Assembly (NCBI RefSeq): GCF_028389875.1
Contig: NC_084678.1
Span: 15,468,899-15,532,898, forward strand
Direction: 5' to 3'
Length of the DNA: 64,000 nt
Source of the DNA: Rhea pennata
Lineage: Eukaryota > Chordata > Aves > Rheiformes > Rheidae
Shown here one piece after another: positions 49,291-61,599 of the stretch. The number at the start of each line of letters is the position of its first letter. Within the stretch, counting starts at the first letter, position 1. The position numbers and the translations under genes are program-made. The notes under the pieces are model-generated. The model made no database searches and was not told the origin of the DNA. It saw only the letters and a program-made list of their open reading frames with translations.

Positions 49291-49548
49291 TGGAAAAGCT
49301 CTCAGCAGTCCTGTAGCAAATATCTTCTTCCTAACGTCCCTTGGAAGTCGTCGATTAATTTGACTTTGAGTTTGCCGGTGTGGGAGGGCGGCCGCAGGCG
49401 GGCAGGTGCCTGCAAGACGCTGGGTCCAACTCTGCAGAGATTTCGTGACAAATCAGATTTCCAAGTTAGGTACGTGCCGCTTTGGTAAGGGTATGGCTCA
49501 GGCCTGGCGATCAGCAAGTACGCGGTCGAATAGAATCGGCTGCCAGGG

Positions 49549-49852
49549 TTTTTCTCCCTCTCTTTCTTTTCTCTTTTCTCCTCTCCTCTCCTCCTTTTCT
49601 TTTCTTTTCTTTTCTTTTCTTTTCTTTTCTTTTCTTTTCTTTTCTTTTCTTTTCTTTTCCTTTCCTTTCCTTTCCTTTCCTTTCCTTTCCTTTCCTTTCC
49701 TTTCCTTTCCTTTCCTTTCCTTTCCTTTCCTTTCCTTTCCTTTCCTTTCCTTTCCTTTCCTTTCCTTTTTCTTCTCTTCTCTTCTCTTCTCTTTCCCTTT
49801 CCCTTTCCCTTTCCCTTTCCCTTTCCCTTTCCCTTTCCCTTTCCCTTTCCCT
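49549..49852. repeat. 304-base pure pyrimidine tract, nested microsatellites
   Basis: No purine occurs on the plus strand for 304 bases. Sub-arrays in order: irregular CT-rich lead-in, (TTTTC)13 at 49595-49659, (TTTCC)22 at about 49656-49765, (CTTCT)4 at 49771-49790, (TTTCCC)10 at about 49792-49851. Long frames crossing it on both strands are repeat artefacts. Mirror-symmetric segments could form triplex (H-) DNA. Confidence 0.97.
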
Positions 49853-50019
49853 GTTCCCTTGCTGGAGAACAAAAGCGGCTGTCCTACGCGGTGCAGCACG
49901 GAAAGCCACCTTGCGAGAACGAGAGAGCAGCTCAGGCGATTCGTCCCCGAATTTCTGCAGTTAGCCTTTCCCTGGCTTACGTGCACGTGGAGGTATTTTA
50001 ACTCTCTTCTGCCCTCCTG

Positions 50020-50470
50020 CCAATATTTGTTAGAATTTGCCATCAAATTTAATATAAGTAATGTTAGGAGAAACAGGTCAGGGTTTCAGATTAACACCAA
50101 TAACCATAATGAGAACAGATGCTTATATCCATCTGGAATGTAGATTTAATATGTTAAATTCATAGCTCAGCCCATGAAATGCAATCATCAGATGTTTACT
50201 GGTCCCAATTTAATGAGCGATTTTGGATTAAACAGGGGCCAAACAACAGGCCACCGATCTATATTAAATCTCTGCAAAATGAAAATTGCAAAGATTTACT
50301 TAGGGTCATTACACAAGAAAATTTAATCACAACCTCATCCATAATGTCACATCGTCATCAGACTGATAATTGAAATGCCATGTGAAGGATTATGAATAAC
50401 CCTCTGTTTATGAAGATAGCTTTCTGATTATCTCCGTGTCCTGTGACTAACATAAAATATGATTTGTATT
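50020..50470. promoter_or_regulatory. Candidate enhancer with clustered CAGATG E-boxes
   Basis: An AT-rich, gene-free island with three CAGATG-type E-boxes in 79 bases (50116-50121, 50130-50135 as CATCTG, 50189-50194) and many TAAT/ATTA cores (CAGATTAACACC, ATTTAATGAGCG, GGATTAAACAGG). CAGATG is a proneural/neuronal bHLH site. The composition contrast makes this one of the strongest conserved-element candidates in the window. Confidence 0.45.
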
Positions 50471-50799
50471 AATGTACGTGGTCCTTGCCTAAACGAAACC
50501 CTGCTGGGGATTTGTGGGAAAACTCTGATTTTTTAACTTCCACTGCTCCTGGCAGGAGGATGTTGTTAAGTAGCGTTTTTGCTGCCGTTTTCCAGCAGCG
50601 TGGCGAGGTGAAACCTCGAGTGCGTGCCGGCACCGGGCTTCGTGTCCCAGCGGGGAGACGTTGCCAGCAGCGTCCCCGCAGCCGGGTGGGTGCTACGGCG
50701 TATTCGGCATGTGGCTTTGGTAAGCAAACATTGATTTGTCCAGAATCAATATTAATTTTTCAAACTGTATGTTCTCTGGGGCAAGAAATGTATCATTGA

Positions 50800-50960
50800 G
50801 TGTTTACTAAACAGTTTGTTTGGTATGTTAGTAAGAGCACGCTCTTGATTTTGGTATGTTGCAAAATATTAAACTCAGAGATAACTTATAATTACATCAT
50901 ATCTATATTATACTGGATTATACAACACAGCACTAAGGACAGAGCCTAAAAATGGCCAAA
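50800..50960. promoter_or_regulatory. AT-rich island, candidate conserved element
   Basis: TTGGTATGTT occurs twice 35 bases apart (about 50819 and 50854) in an AT-rich island followed by GC-rich sequence. No coding match. Confidence 0.2.
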
Positions 50961-50999
50961 TTTCTGACAGCATTTGGTTGCACAAGTCCAACGTTGCAC

Positions 51000-53900
51000 A
51001 AAGTCGTCTCCACTGCAGCCCTGAAGCCGAACGCTCAGTTTTAAGGGTCAAGAAACGGCACAAGGTAGCAGGAGGCTCCTGGGGCGAACACGTGCTGTCG
51101 ACGTGTACGTGTTGCTCCCGCCCTTGGCTTCCAGATTTACACCGGCTTCGTACTTAAATTGCTGCTCGGGTGACCCCGCTGGTGGTACCTGCTCCGCCAC
51201 CGAGTGCGAGACCAGGTCTCGTGTCCAATTCTGAGCACCGTGCCTGCGGTAGGGAGCTCTCGGTAAGCTGCAGAGGTTGGGATCGACCCTCACGGCGTGG
51301 ACAGCACCACGTGGGCAGCTTCACAGCAAGGCGCTGCACCAGCTGTAGCAGCGTCCATGCCTGCGTTGGCAGAGCTGAAGTTTCCAGCGGATCTCGAGCA
51401 GGAGACGGGAGGAAGGAGCAGGTTTTGCAGGCGGCAGCTACCCCTGGGCACCCAACAGGCTGAACACAGCCCAGAGGGCTCCGCCGTTCACCCGTGCCAA
51501 CGGCCCTGCATTCCCAGGGAAAAGAAGCTCTGTGTTTAAAGCATGGATCTGATGTGCATAAGTACAACATATAACTGGAGGAAGCAGCGGAGCAGCCTGA
51601 TGCACCCACAGGAGTGCATCCGGGTGGCTTCTCTTCTGTTTCATACACCAGTTTGACCTAGGTCAGAAGATACCAGGCAGCGTGATAAAAGTGCAGATGA
51701 GATGGACGTTGCAAGTCGTAACTAAGAGCTTTTCAGAAGATGCACGCTGACCTCGAGCCCTGAGAGCACGGCCAGGGTGCCAGATCGAGGAGTCCGGACG
51801 AGGTGCTAACGTTGCCCTGAAAATTGGCTCAAGAGCGAGCGAGCACAGATGGCGACTTTTCCGTCTGGCTAGCCTGGATCAGTGAGCGGACCCCGGCTTT
51901 CATTATTTACACAAGGAGCACAGATAAAGCTATTAAAAGCAAGACATCGGCAGGGAATGAGGAGCCATACGCTGCACATAATTTACATCGGAGCATGCAC
52001 CAGAACTAACACGCAACCAATGCAATTAAGTGCAGATAAATAGGTAAGGAATAGTGTAATAAATGAATGAGTAGAAAGGCACATCTCTCTGTGGACCAAG
52101 GGAAGAGAGGCTGGTAGATTAGAAAAATTCCTTGTGATATATCTGGTTATCTGACCATCGGAAAACCGAGGACCAAATCCTACTGTTGTTTCTGCAAGTC
52201 TTTGGACTTCAAGGAGAAAAATTTACAGCATTAGCAGTGGTGAAATCTCACCCAGGATGCCAAATGACCAGCTAGATCACAGGAGATGATCTGCACAAAA
52301 TGGCTAATAACGAGGTGGACTTCTTTCATTAGTTAGACCTATATTATAACACCCCAAGACTTGACTGCACAGTGATTTCCACCTGCAGGTGTTGGCCACC
52401 CACATTGATAGGGGACCCCATTGTCAATGCCACCGCCTTGGCCACCTCGCTTCAACAGAGGGTGGCCCTGAGCTCTTGCTATGACTCAAGGGGTCTTGGA
52501 AATCACCAAGCACTGTGGAAACAATGCATCATGAGGATTATCCCAGCCCTTAGAAAAGAAACATTTTCTTCTAAAGCCGCAAATAAATCCCTTATTGGCC
52601 AACAGCATTTTTATGGGAATTAGTAGGAAGGAATGAACTGGGTGATATCGTCAACACGTAGAGTTGGTGTTTTTCATGCTGCCCAAAATACTGAAAGATG
52701 AGCGATTCGGAAAGCAGGGAAGCGATGTGGAGGCAACACAACCCGGACTCAGTCATCAATCGTCGAGGAGCCATTCAGCCCTTGCTGCCCTCCGCAGAAA
52801 GCGCCTTTCCATCAGAGACCACTGGTAGACAGTGGCACACCAAAATGCCTCCTCCCAGCTGTTCTTGGTGTTGCTGCGGAGCAAGGTCCTGCTTTTCCAC
52901 GATGATGGTGGCGTGCACCCAACATGTGCAGGCTCTGCTCGCTGTCTCCACGTAGGGAGAGGGCAGGAAGCAGCTAACGGCACCTGCAAATGGACAGTTA
53001 TGGGCTTTTTCTCAGGAGCTTTGTGTTTACCACGCTTATCCAGGGTCGCATTTCCCTGGCACCTTCTCTTGCATAAACACATCCTACTACTGCTGGGCAG
53101 CAGTCGGCTTTGCTGACAGCTGTCCCTGTGCGATATTTAAACTCCTAGGCTCTAATCCTGCAATTACCCATTAGGGAGTCATTACACACATATCGACACA
53201 GCAGACCTGCGTGTAGATTGATTGCTTTCATTAGTCCCTTCCTTTTTCCTATAAACTCCAGATATCTTAACTGCATTTCTCTAAACAGAAGGTGCTGGGG
53301 TGCATTCAGATTTTCGGTGACGAGAGGATGGGGTCTGCGATGGTCCATTGAACGGTCGGGCTGAGTGTTGCACGCCTTATGACTGAGGGTAAATTAATAC
53401 TGAGTCATTATTAGCAGTTGCTGGCATGTGGGAAAAGTGCAAAGGTATTAAGAGAGGGCCACGCCATGCACGGGCTAGCAGGGACGCACAGGTTTGGGAA
53501 ACAGGGAATGTAAACTCAAATTGAGCTGCAGGGACCAAGCTCTCCGGGGTGCAGCAGGGCTGATCCCGGCTGCCGTAAGGAGGCTTGAGGGAACCCCGTT
53601 CTGTAAAAGTGCTCGTCTGAAGGCGACAGCAGCCACGAAATGGGGGTGCTAAAGAGAGCCGACACCTTGGAAAAACTCCAGCTGTCGCCTCCAGTCCGTG
53701 CCGCTCCTCCTTCCCCTGCCCGGTCCTCTGCTCTTGGCTAGAATCTCTAATGAGTAAGAGTGAAAATATTTTTTTTCTCCTTTTGCTTTCAGCCTCAAAG
53801 GTTGGTATTTCTTTCTTTCTTTCTTTCTTTTTTCTTCTCCTTTAAACCTTTTCTTCTCTCAAAGATGAGGCAATTGAAAGTAAGGAAAAGTCAGTGTTTT

Positions 53901-55030
53901 GCTGCTTGACATGTTTTTCTCTAGAAAGCCTGAAAGATTCCTTCTGAATGCTTTTACGTATCCTCCAGGTAAACACTCTCCTGCCCTGTATTCAATACTT
54001 TTTTTTTTCTCTCAACCTCAGTTTAAAAGATCAGATTTGAAGCCTTTTTCCTTGCTCCAAAGAGCTTTATGTTGCAGATCAAAGGACCACAAACTGCAGT
54101 CTTTAAGGTCACACTTGGACCACATCATCCGTTCTGAGACAGATTATCTTTGCTGTACTTTTTGGTTAAAAGTTTGGTGAGGTGATAGATAGTGGTCTGC
54201 AAACAACCGCAAACCGTAACAGTGGTCCCTGGTCCAAACATTAATTGAACGTAGCAGATTTTTTCCCTTAACTGTTTCGTAGTGTGATTCTCTCATAGCT
54301 TAACCTCAGCCAGGGCAAAGACGAGGGTCTCTGTTTGCACACACTGTCCTCAAAGGGCCGAAGGATGCTGCGGAAGGAGAGGTGGGCAGTGCAGGACGCA
54401 GTTACGCCACCTCAGCTCTCTCGGCTGAGTAAGGTGGTCTTCCTTGCCCATGTGTAAACCTCTTGTGATTCCCTCAAACTGCTAAAAGTGATCCCCATCT
54501 GCTTAGAGACAAGGTATTTAGGATCCCTTGGGACACTTAATTTTGCCTCAGTAAGCCCAGCCATGTAAAGTCAATGTGTGTGTACAAGATCAAGGGCTTC
54601 AACGCACCGTCGCTGCCCCTCTGCGGACAAAGTGACGGCATTACGTAACTGGGTCTCCATCAACAGCTAGACTGAGCCACTGATGGGTCCATCAGCACAG
54701 CTCACGATGCTGTTCTGTGCTGAAAAATGGAAGCCTTTCAAATTGATTCTTCTCTTGTCTCAGGGGTGTTGTGGAGAGTTACCCAAAAGTGAAGAATGTC
54801 ACTTACTAAAGTCTTGAGTTGTCCAAATTAAGTGGTGGATAATTTAATGTAAATAATCTACCCAATTTTATTTGAAATAGTCCACTATCACACAGAAATC
54901 TCATAAAGAAAACAAACCAATGACAAAATTTTGTAGATCTGGTCCCTTGACCCTGTTTTTCCCCAATAATAGTTATTTTGAAAATGTACTCTGCTTGCTT
55001 ACATGAACAACACACACAGAGAAGAGTTGA
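51000..55030. other. Noncoding, no gene seen
   Basis: Four kilobases without a recognisable exon, RNA gene or transposon. A short TTTC microsatellite lies near 53808-53836. GC content falls from mixed to low around 53.5 kb. Confidence 0.45.
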
Positions 55031-55039
55031 AAGTGGCAC

Positions 55040-55530
55040 ATTATCTTTCCAATGACATATTTAGCCAGTTATTCAGGCTATAATGAAGCTATGTAATGAA
55101 GTCAATGTCCTTGAAAGTTCTTCATCAATTTTTTTCTCATCTGTCAGCATATCCACTTGCCGACACAATATTAATTAAACACAACATTTCCTGGAGTGTT
55201 GAAGTGAACTCCCATCACTGATAATGAACAGGTTTAGGAGAGTCACATCCCAACAAAATTACTTTTTAAACCAGCCTTATTAAGCAGAAAATTAGACCTA
55301 AATCACCCTACAACATCCTCATTAAAAGCCACTGATCCTTGGCTGCTTCTATGTTCTAACATCTTTAATTAGCAAACTGCTAGTCTATCTGCCATGATAA
55401 ATGCTATTAATCTTACCTTTCATTTGCTTTCTCTTAACCTATCATTTGCCCACTTCAGGGAGATACACGCTTCCACCAGAATTCATTTTATTGCATCTAA
55501 TGTCCTTGTAAGGATGAAAAATGCAGTAGT
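55040..55530. promoter_or_regulatory. Candidate conserved noncoding element block
   Basis: A motif-dense AT-rich block: ACAATATTAATTAAACAC, CTTTAATTAGCAAAC, GCTATTAATC and TAATGAAGC pairs spaced regularly near 55080-55100. Homeodomain cores recur throughout; no frame or repeat explains the block. Confidence 0.35.
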
Positions 55531-55989
55531 CATAGGTTAAACACGACTCTCTCCACCTTCACTCCATCACTGAATTTCAGGATCTATAATCTCTGGGATG
55601 GCAGAATTGTGGTTTGGGGGACACTAAGGTTGTTTTCCCATAGATATCTACAGAATACTGTTGTCAAACTTTGAAAAGAAAAACACAGGGCCACGGTGGA
55701 TCAGTTCCCAGAGAGTGCCCTCTCTGCTGCCCCGCTTAAAACTGGGCAGAGATATGGATCCAATTAAAAAATCCTCTGGGTGTCTGTGAAGATGCCCACC
55801 CAGGGAAACCAAATGCTTTAAAACTGATGTTTAAAAACATCATTGCACTTTAGAACTGTAGCAACTAGAGCCGTAACCTATAAGTTGCCTTTACAAAGTG
55901 TGACAGCTTCCCAGCTTCCCGCGTATTTGTTCACACACGCTCCAGAATATATCAGGACAAATAACATACTGCATTCGGCCACTTTCACA

Positions 55990-56300
55990 TTACATTAGTC
56001 AGATGTACACCTAGAATGCAGGGCCACACTATGCATTTCAGAAATGCATTATTAATTACCGTGTTCTCTGGGACAAAATGCCATTTTATATGCGCAGTTA
56101 TTTTTTTCCAGTTTATAACTGTGAAAATCAGGACTTTTCACTGTATTATTATTTCACTGTATTAGTGCTGGATGATTTTTACAGTGTGCATCAGCTTCAT
56201 ATTGCAATAAATATCATTATATTCAGCTCACTCTAGGGCAACAGAGAAGAAAATATTTGACCTTAGCTAATCAAATATTTTGTGTGATAAATTCAGTTCA
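55990..56300. promoter_or_regulatory. Candidate conserved element with 19-base palindrome
   Basis: Contains a perfect palindrome ATGCATTTC-A-GAAATGCAT (56031-56049) followed at once by TATTAATTACC, then an AT-rich stretch with a tandem TTCACTGTATTA pair (near 56138 and 56154). Two octamer-like ATGCAT halves face each other. Confidence 0.35.
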
Positions 56301-58880
56301 TATTTTTCAGCAGTTCTTTTCAACAAACCTCCCGAAGAGCGTTCTGATGTGGACTTGTATGTACTGACTGTGGAAACCGTCTGTTGCAGCCTTTAAGAGC
56401 TTAACTCTAAGGCTTGTCAGCACAATTTACTTCATTTACTCCTCTTTATGGAATTCTCTCTCTTTTTTTTTTTTATTCCATATTATTTAGTGACCACACT
56501 TGCTTCCCACACATATAAACACTTCCCCTTGGCAGCTCTAACGAAAGCTGCTTTTAATTTCCCATTGCCTTGGGTTATTCTTACTGCTGATGGGTTGCTT
56601 CTTATTGGGCACCAGGTTATTGTACATGCCAAGAAACTGCAACCTTTTAAATTCTCGTGCTAAGGCCTAATTCTAGCACTCAGCTGTAAGGCAGGGGCTT
56701 CTCCCCCTGCATTTAGGTGTCTGGAAACGAGGCATCTATTCCAAGCTACCTGCGTGGCATCCACAGGCAATGTCAAGAGATAAGCGTCCCCAGAAGACAA
56801 CTTGTCCACTGATTCGATGGTGACATGAATTACCCGAGGGAAACAGTTTATTATCCCTCAGCATGGAGACAGCCTAAGCTTAATTAGTGGTCTAACTTTT
56901 AGATGATGAGTGAGGTAGAACAATCTGCCTTTCAGTGATTTTTTTTTTCTGGCCTGGAGTGGGTGAGGCACGATTTGTATGCAAGAATCCTATTTGTGAA
57001 GCTGTGCTTTCCTAATGAAATCTTTCCCCCTCCCCCAATAGGTTTCTATTATCTTTCATCAGAAATATTTTTTTTCCTCATGCGCACAAAGACACGTGAC
57101 GCTCACTTACCTGCAACAAATGCAAAACCAGAAAAACTACTCCTTAAATTAATTAAGAGAGGAAAAATGAAGAGGCAGAGAATGAGAAAGAAAGAACCGT
57201 AATTTCCTCTTTTAAACACCTGAATGAAGGAAGATTTTCTGTTTACGACCGCTATGATCTAGACAGACACTAGAAATCCAGAACACTGAATTGTGATAAA
57301 CAAGTTTATATGAACAGTAAGTCTCAAATAATTCATATCTTGATCTCAAAATTAATGACCACACTACATTTTTCTATTTGGGTTAAAAACCTGTCATCCT
57401 GTGCCTCCAAATGCAGGGTAAGCCAAGCTTGAATTCTAACAGCTTGTCCAAACTCAACTCTGAACTTGGGGTAAAATCAGGTCTGGATGGAAATCAAGAC
57501 TAAAATAAACCTTAGGTTGAAATCAAATAGACCATTTCAGGGCAGCAACTGGAATAATGTGGAGACCGAATCATAGGAAATGGACTGAAACTCATTAGAG
57601 AATCATCAGGAGATTTTTTTTTTTTTTTAATGTAAAAACCCCCAGACTTTTCCAATCAGACTGGACTGGTTACAAAGCATCCTTGCCCAAGAGGGTACCA
57701 CGCACATCGCTGCCAGGCTGAGCCGCTCGCTGCTGGCCAAGCCTCAGCCAAGCCCCGACCCCCAGCCCCTCCGAGGGGCTTCAAAGGTTTGAGGTTATAT
57801 TCTGAGTGCCTAAGTAGAGCAAATGAGCATTACTGTTCCTGCCGGACCTGATGGGAATTACACCCCTGCGGAGCGGACACGCCGCGGTCAGCAAACGGGC
57901 GAAGGAACACAGAGGCGCAGCCGGTAGATCTGCCTTTTCCTCTTTGCTAAAGACAACACCTCCCGTGCCCCCTCCAGCCACTTGGCTTGTTTCCTTTGGG
58001 CTAGAGCGCTTCTCACGTCATTTCCTTGCAGAGCCTTTAATACCATGGAGTAGGGATAAATAGGTATTTTATTTCAGGCAGGTAAAAACAACCATTCAAC
58101 GTGTTTCAGCCAGTCCAGACGTACCCGTGCTACCGGCAACGCAGGGTGTTACGCAGGAAACCTTGGGCAGGGCCAAGCGCAGGAATGACGTGCTGGAGGT
58201 CGACTGCCCGACCAACGCTGCTCCCAGAAAGGGGATTTTACGGGGCTGACACTTGTCTCCCTGGAAAAGGAGAAGGGTCCCCGAGACCGACAGAGTGATA
58301 CCGGTGCAGAGCTGGTGCAAGACAGAGATTATCTCCATGGAATGAAAACCAAAGGCTGGGTGTCAAACTGAGGGGAAACGCAGGTATATGAATAAAACCA
58401 TCACGGGACGAGAGCGAGCCAAAAGGGGCAGGTTCAAAACCAAAGGCTAGGCTAACGTAGGGATGTGATGTGACTATATAAATAAAAAGATGCCTGCTAG
58501 AAGCACCTGTTTTCCTTGTAAAAAGAAAAACAAAGGGTGGTTAAGGCAGTAACACCACCTCCTCCTCCCAGCGTGTATCAGTCGTACGTATTTCCCGGGG
58601 TTATCAGCTTTGTGCAGGACTCTTGCCGAGGCAGAAGCCTGCGGGTTGAACAGTGCCAGAGACGCAGAGAAAAAAGCAAAGCACAGCCCTGGGATGACAC
58701 TTACTGCTGCAGATCGGCGTTTTCATAGACAGGGCCAGACTCTTGGTTGGAGTCTTTGCCATCTCCCCTGTTGCAGAGCTAGAAGCAAAGCGCATTTAGA
58801 CAGAAGCTCAGAAAAAAAAAAAAAACAGAAAGCTGTGTTCTGCAGAGAGGGCAAGTTTCCACAGCAAAGCATTTCATAAA
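56300..58880. other. Noncoding, no gene seen
   Basis: Mostly AT-rich, with a 15-base T run (57614-57628) and a GC-richer patch at 57.7-58.3 kb. No homologous frame or RNA gene. Confidence 0.45.
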
Positions 58881-58942
58881 CCCTGGCCCAGATTCTCCCC
58901 CATGGCTCAACTGTGCTCAGCGCAAGACGAAGGCTGGAGAAC

Positions 58943-59010
58943 AAAGGTGGCTTCAAGCCACCTTTATGCTTCTCCACTCTGGAACCAGCCAGGGACCAGC
59001 TGGTCCCTGG
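58943..59010. repeat. Two adjacent perfect palindromes
   Basis: AAAGGTGGCTT-C-AAGCCACCTTT (58943-58965, 11-base arms) and CCAGGGACCAG/CTGGTCCCTGG (58989-59010, 11-base arms, no loop) lie 23 bases apart. The preceding GGCCCAGATTCTCC resembles ends of old amniote palindromic repeats, so a degraded transposon is possible; a structured RNA or paired binding sites are alternatives. Confidence 0.6.
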
Positions 59011-59039
59011 GGTAGGTTCAAGCTGCCTCAAGCTAGTGC

Positions 59040-61370
59040 AGCAGCATGAGATTGCTAGGAAATAGCCAAGATGCAGCTACACCTCTTTTTGCACTGGCTG
59101 CCGCTGTCCCAGAGGGAAGCAGGAGGTGATGTGGGTGACACCACCACCGCAGCGGGGGCTTCATCCTCCCAGGGACTCCGGGTGTGCACAGAGAGAGCAA
59201 ATGTCAGCACGGATGTTGCTGAGGAGGCAGCGTAACGTGCTGCTCATCTAGGAAAGCAGCAAGCTGAGACTATCTGAGTTCAAATAGAGTGAGCCACTCA
59301 CTTGAGTCAGTGTGTGTCCACAGGCAGATGCCTTGATCTTTTCTATGCCTCAGGGCAAGGCAACGGGAGAAGGAGGTAAAAGGCAGTAAGATTTCGCTAA
59401 AAATCAAATGCTGCTTCCAAATTTGGTTTAACTGTAAAAAACAAAAAGAAGTAAATATTTACAGATGTGCACGTAAGCACGCAACACTGAGCACAGTTGA
59501 ACATTAATTTTTTTACCTATTTTTATAGAAGAGATTACGTTTGCAGACTGAACCAGAATCCCATTGAGGGTAAAAGCATTTACAGAGCAGATTACTTGCA
59601 AGACCAAGAACTTACACAAGCAGCCTGGTCGTAACAAGTGCGCACAAAAACTCAAGAAGGAAAGGGAAACCTCTGGTCTGACAAGGGATCTTGGTTTTGC
59701 TCTTAATGAAATAAAAAGCGAGGACTCCAAACACCTGCAAAGGAGAGGGGTATTTCAGAAAAGGTGCTCTTTGCTATACTTCTCACCCTCCAAAAAGGGG
59801 TATTTGCGAACTGCTGCAATAAAGTTTAGTGCTTTTCTCTGCAGGTACCTGAAAGAGGAGTCAGGTGATAGGGGAATAAGCTTGCCTGTGTTGTGCAGCC
59901 TCCCAGTACAAAGATTATTTTATCCAGTGCCACATCCAATTGCAAAAGGGAATGTTAGGAGTAATAGAGCTCCTGTAACTAAAGTGTTTTCTGTCCTCAA
60001 ATCTTTCAGGAAACTGATTGAGGCAAGAGAGGAAAAAAGCCAAGGGGAGAAAGCTTGTTGTAAGTAAAATTGTATTTTCTTGGACACTGGAAAGGATGTA
60101 AAACTAACCCGGGGCCTCCAAGTCAGCAGCCATTTTAACATTTTGCAAGAGATTTTCATCTTTTTCCCCTACAGCCTCAGTTCGACTGTGAACACTGAGC
60201 ACACCCACTATGGCTGTCAGTTGTGTAGTTTGCTTTACACTGAAGCTGCCAGGAGATAAGAAATACTTAAGGTAGTATAATTCTCAAATTGGTGGCATAA
60301 GGATTTCTTCATGACATCTCAGTAAATAGTGCAATGCATGACATTTACTTCAGGTATCAAGCGAATCAACAAAAATAAGACCAATACATTTGTAATCTAT
60401 TAAAAGGAAAGATGCACTGGTTCTGCATCGTTCTTACTACCAGTGACCACTAGCCAGTGACAGAACAGGAAGCTAACAACCTGTCCTGTGCCATCCCAAG
60501 ACACTGATTTTTTAAGAGTCAGATAAAAGGATTAAAAATATTTTTGATGAATTTGTCACGTTGAGCAGGTCAGAGTAATTTTTCCAGAGTCCAAGGGCTT
60601 GTATGCAACAGCATTTTCTGTGCTGTGGTCGAACGATACAAAGTTTCAAGACAATATAATAAAAATATTCCAGTAACACTACCAATGATCAATGAAAAAA
60701 ACCACATTGGAAAAATAAATGTATTCATTCACGTGTGCAGACATGCATGGGTGTGATACATGTGAAGACATTACAAATGCACTACATTAGCATCACACAC
60801 GTAGATGTGCATTTTCTGCAGATAAACACACCCACATACAGCCAGCTTTATCTGTGTAACCTAAAGTGGGGTCCTTTTCTTTTTTCCCACCAATAATCAA
60901 TTCACTGCCGTTTGCTTGAAGGCAAAAAGGCAAATACAAGCACAATAGTTTTCCCTACTGGTATCAGAGAAGAAGAGAGAATACTGCCACAGTATACGGA
61001 AAAGTTCAGCACTAGTAACTGCACAGGAACACCATTACTGTGATTACTGCTTGTGCAAAGATATGCCTGCCTCAGTGTCATCTCCGATACTACATCAAGC
61101 AAAGGCTGGTGGGGGCCTAGTACCGCTGTCGCCCAATTGAATGTGACCTTTTTTGGGTGACCGCGTTGCGGTTCTGGCGGGGGTTTTCCTCCTCCTATGA
61201 GAAAGCATGAATAAATAAGAAGCGCAGATCCTAGGATGCAAAGTGAGGTATTAATAACGGCAGAAATTAAATAAAAAGCTTCCTCCCCCTCCTTTTTTTT
61301 TTTAAAGGTCAGCATTACAACTTTTCTGGCATTTGCAGAAGAAAATGGAAGGGGCTAAATATCTTTGGAT
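59040..61370. other. AT-rich noncoding; two unexplained short frames
   Basis: A 137-codon minus-strand frame from an ATG at 61315 to 60902 contains a hydrophobic segment (SAVINTSLCILGSALLIYSC). A 167-codon plus-strand frame (59564-60067) lacks an ATG start. Neither resembles a known protein and neither shows clear splice partners. Confidence 0.35.
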
Positions 61371-61379
61371 GTGGTGAGT

Positions 61380-61570
61380 TTTAAGCCACGTAATGATGGC
61401 GATAAAAATCTATAATGTCAGTTGCCTTGTGGCAATCAACAAACATTTCGCATTATGCTTGCATCTTAAGGTTTGCGGCCAAAAAACAGATTTGCCTCTG
61501 TCTCATTAAAATAACGAATGCAGTCCGAATGGATCTGCAATGATTCACTGTACGTCACACTAAATCACAA
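61380..61570. promoter_or_regulatory. Candidate conserved noncoding element
   Basis: Motifs include CACGTAATGATGGC, TTGCCTTGTGGCAA (a short inverted repeat), CATTAAAATAACG and TACGTCAC (CRE-like, near 61551). Unexplained by genes or repeats; conservation not tested. Confidence 0.35.
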
Positions 61571-61599
61571 CGCTTTTTGGAGCCAACTGACTATGGCCT

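Noticed and set aside
49406-50143. Long open frames on both strands over the pyrimidine tract
   Set aside because: They are translations of the TTTTC/TTTCC arrays (Phe-Ser-Leu or Lys-Glu-Arg repeats) and begin without ATG.
58345-58455. Repeated AACCAAAGGCT near 58348 and 58440
   Set aside because: An 11-base direct repeat about 90 bases apart is too short to separate from chance.
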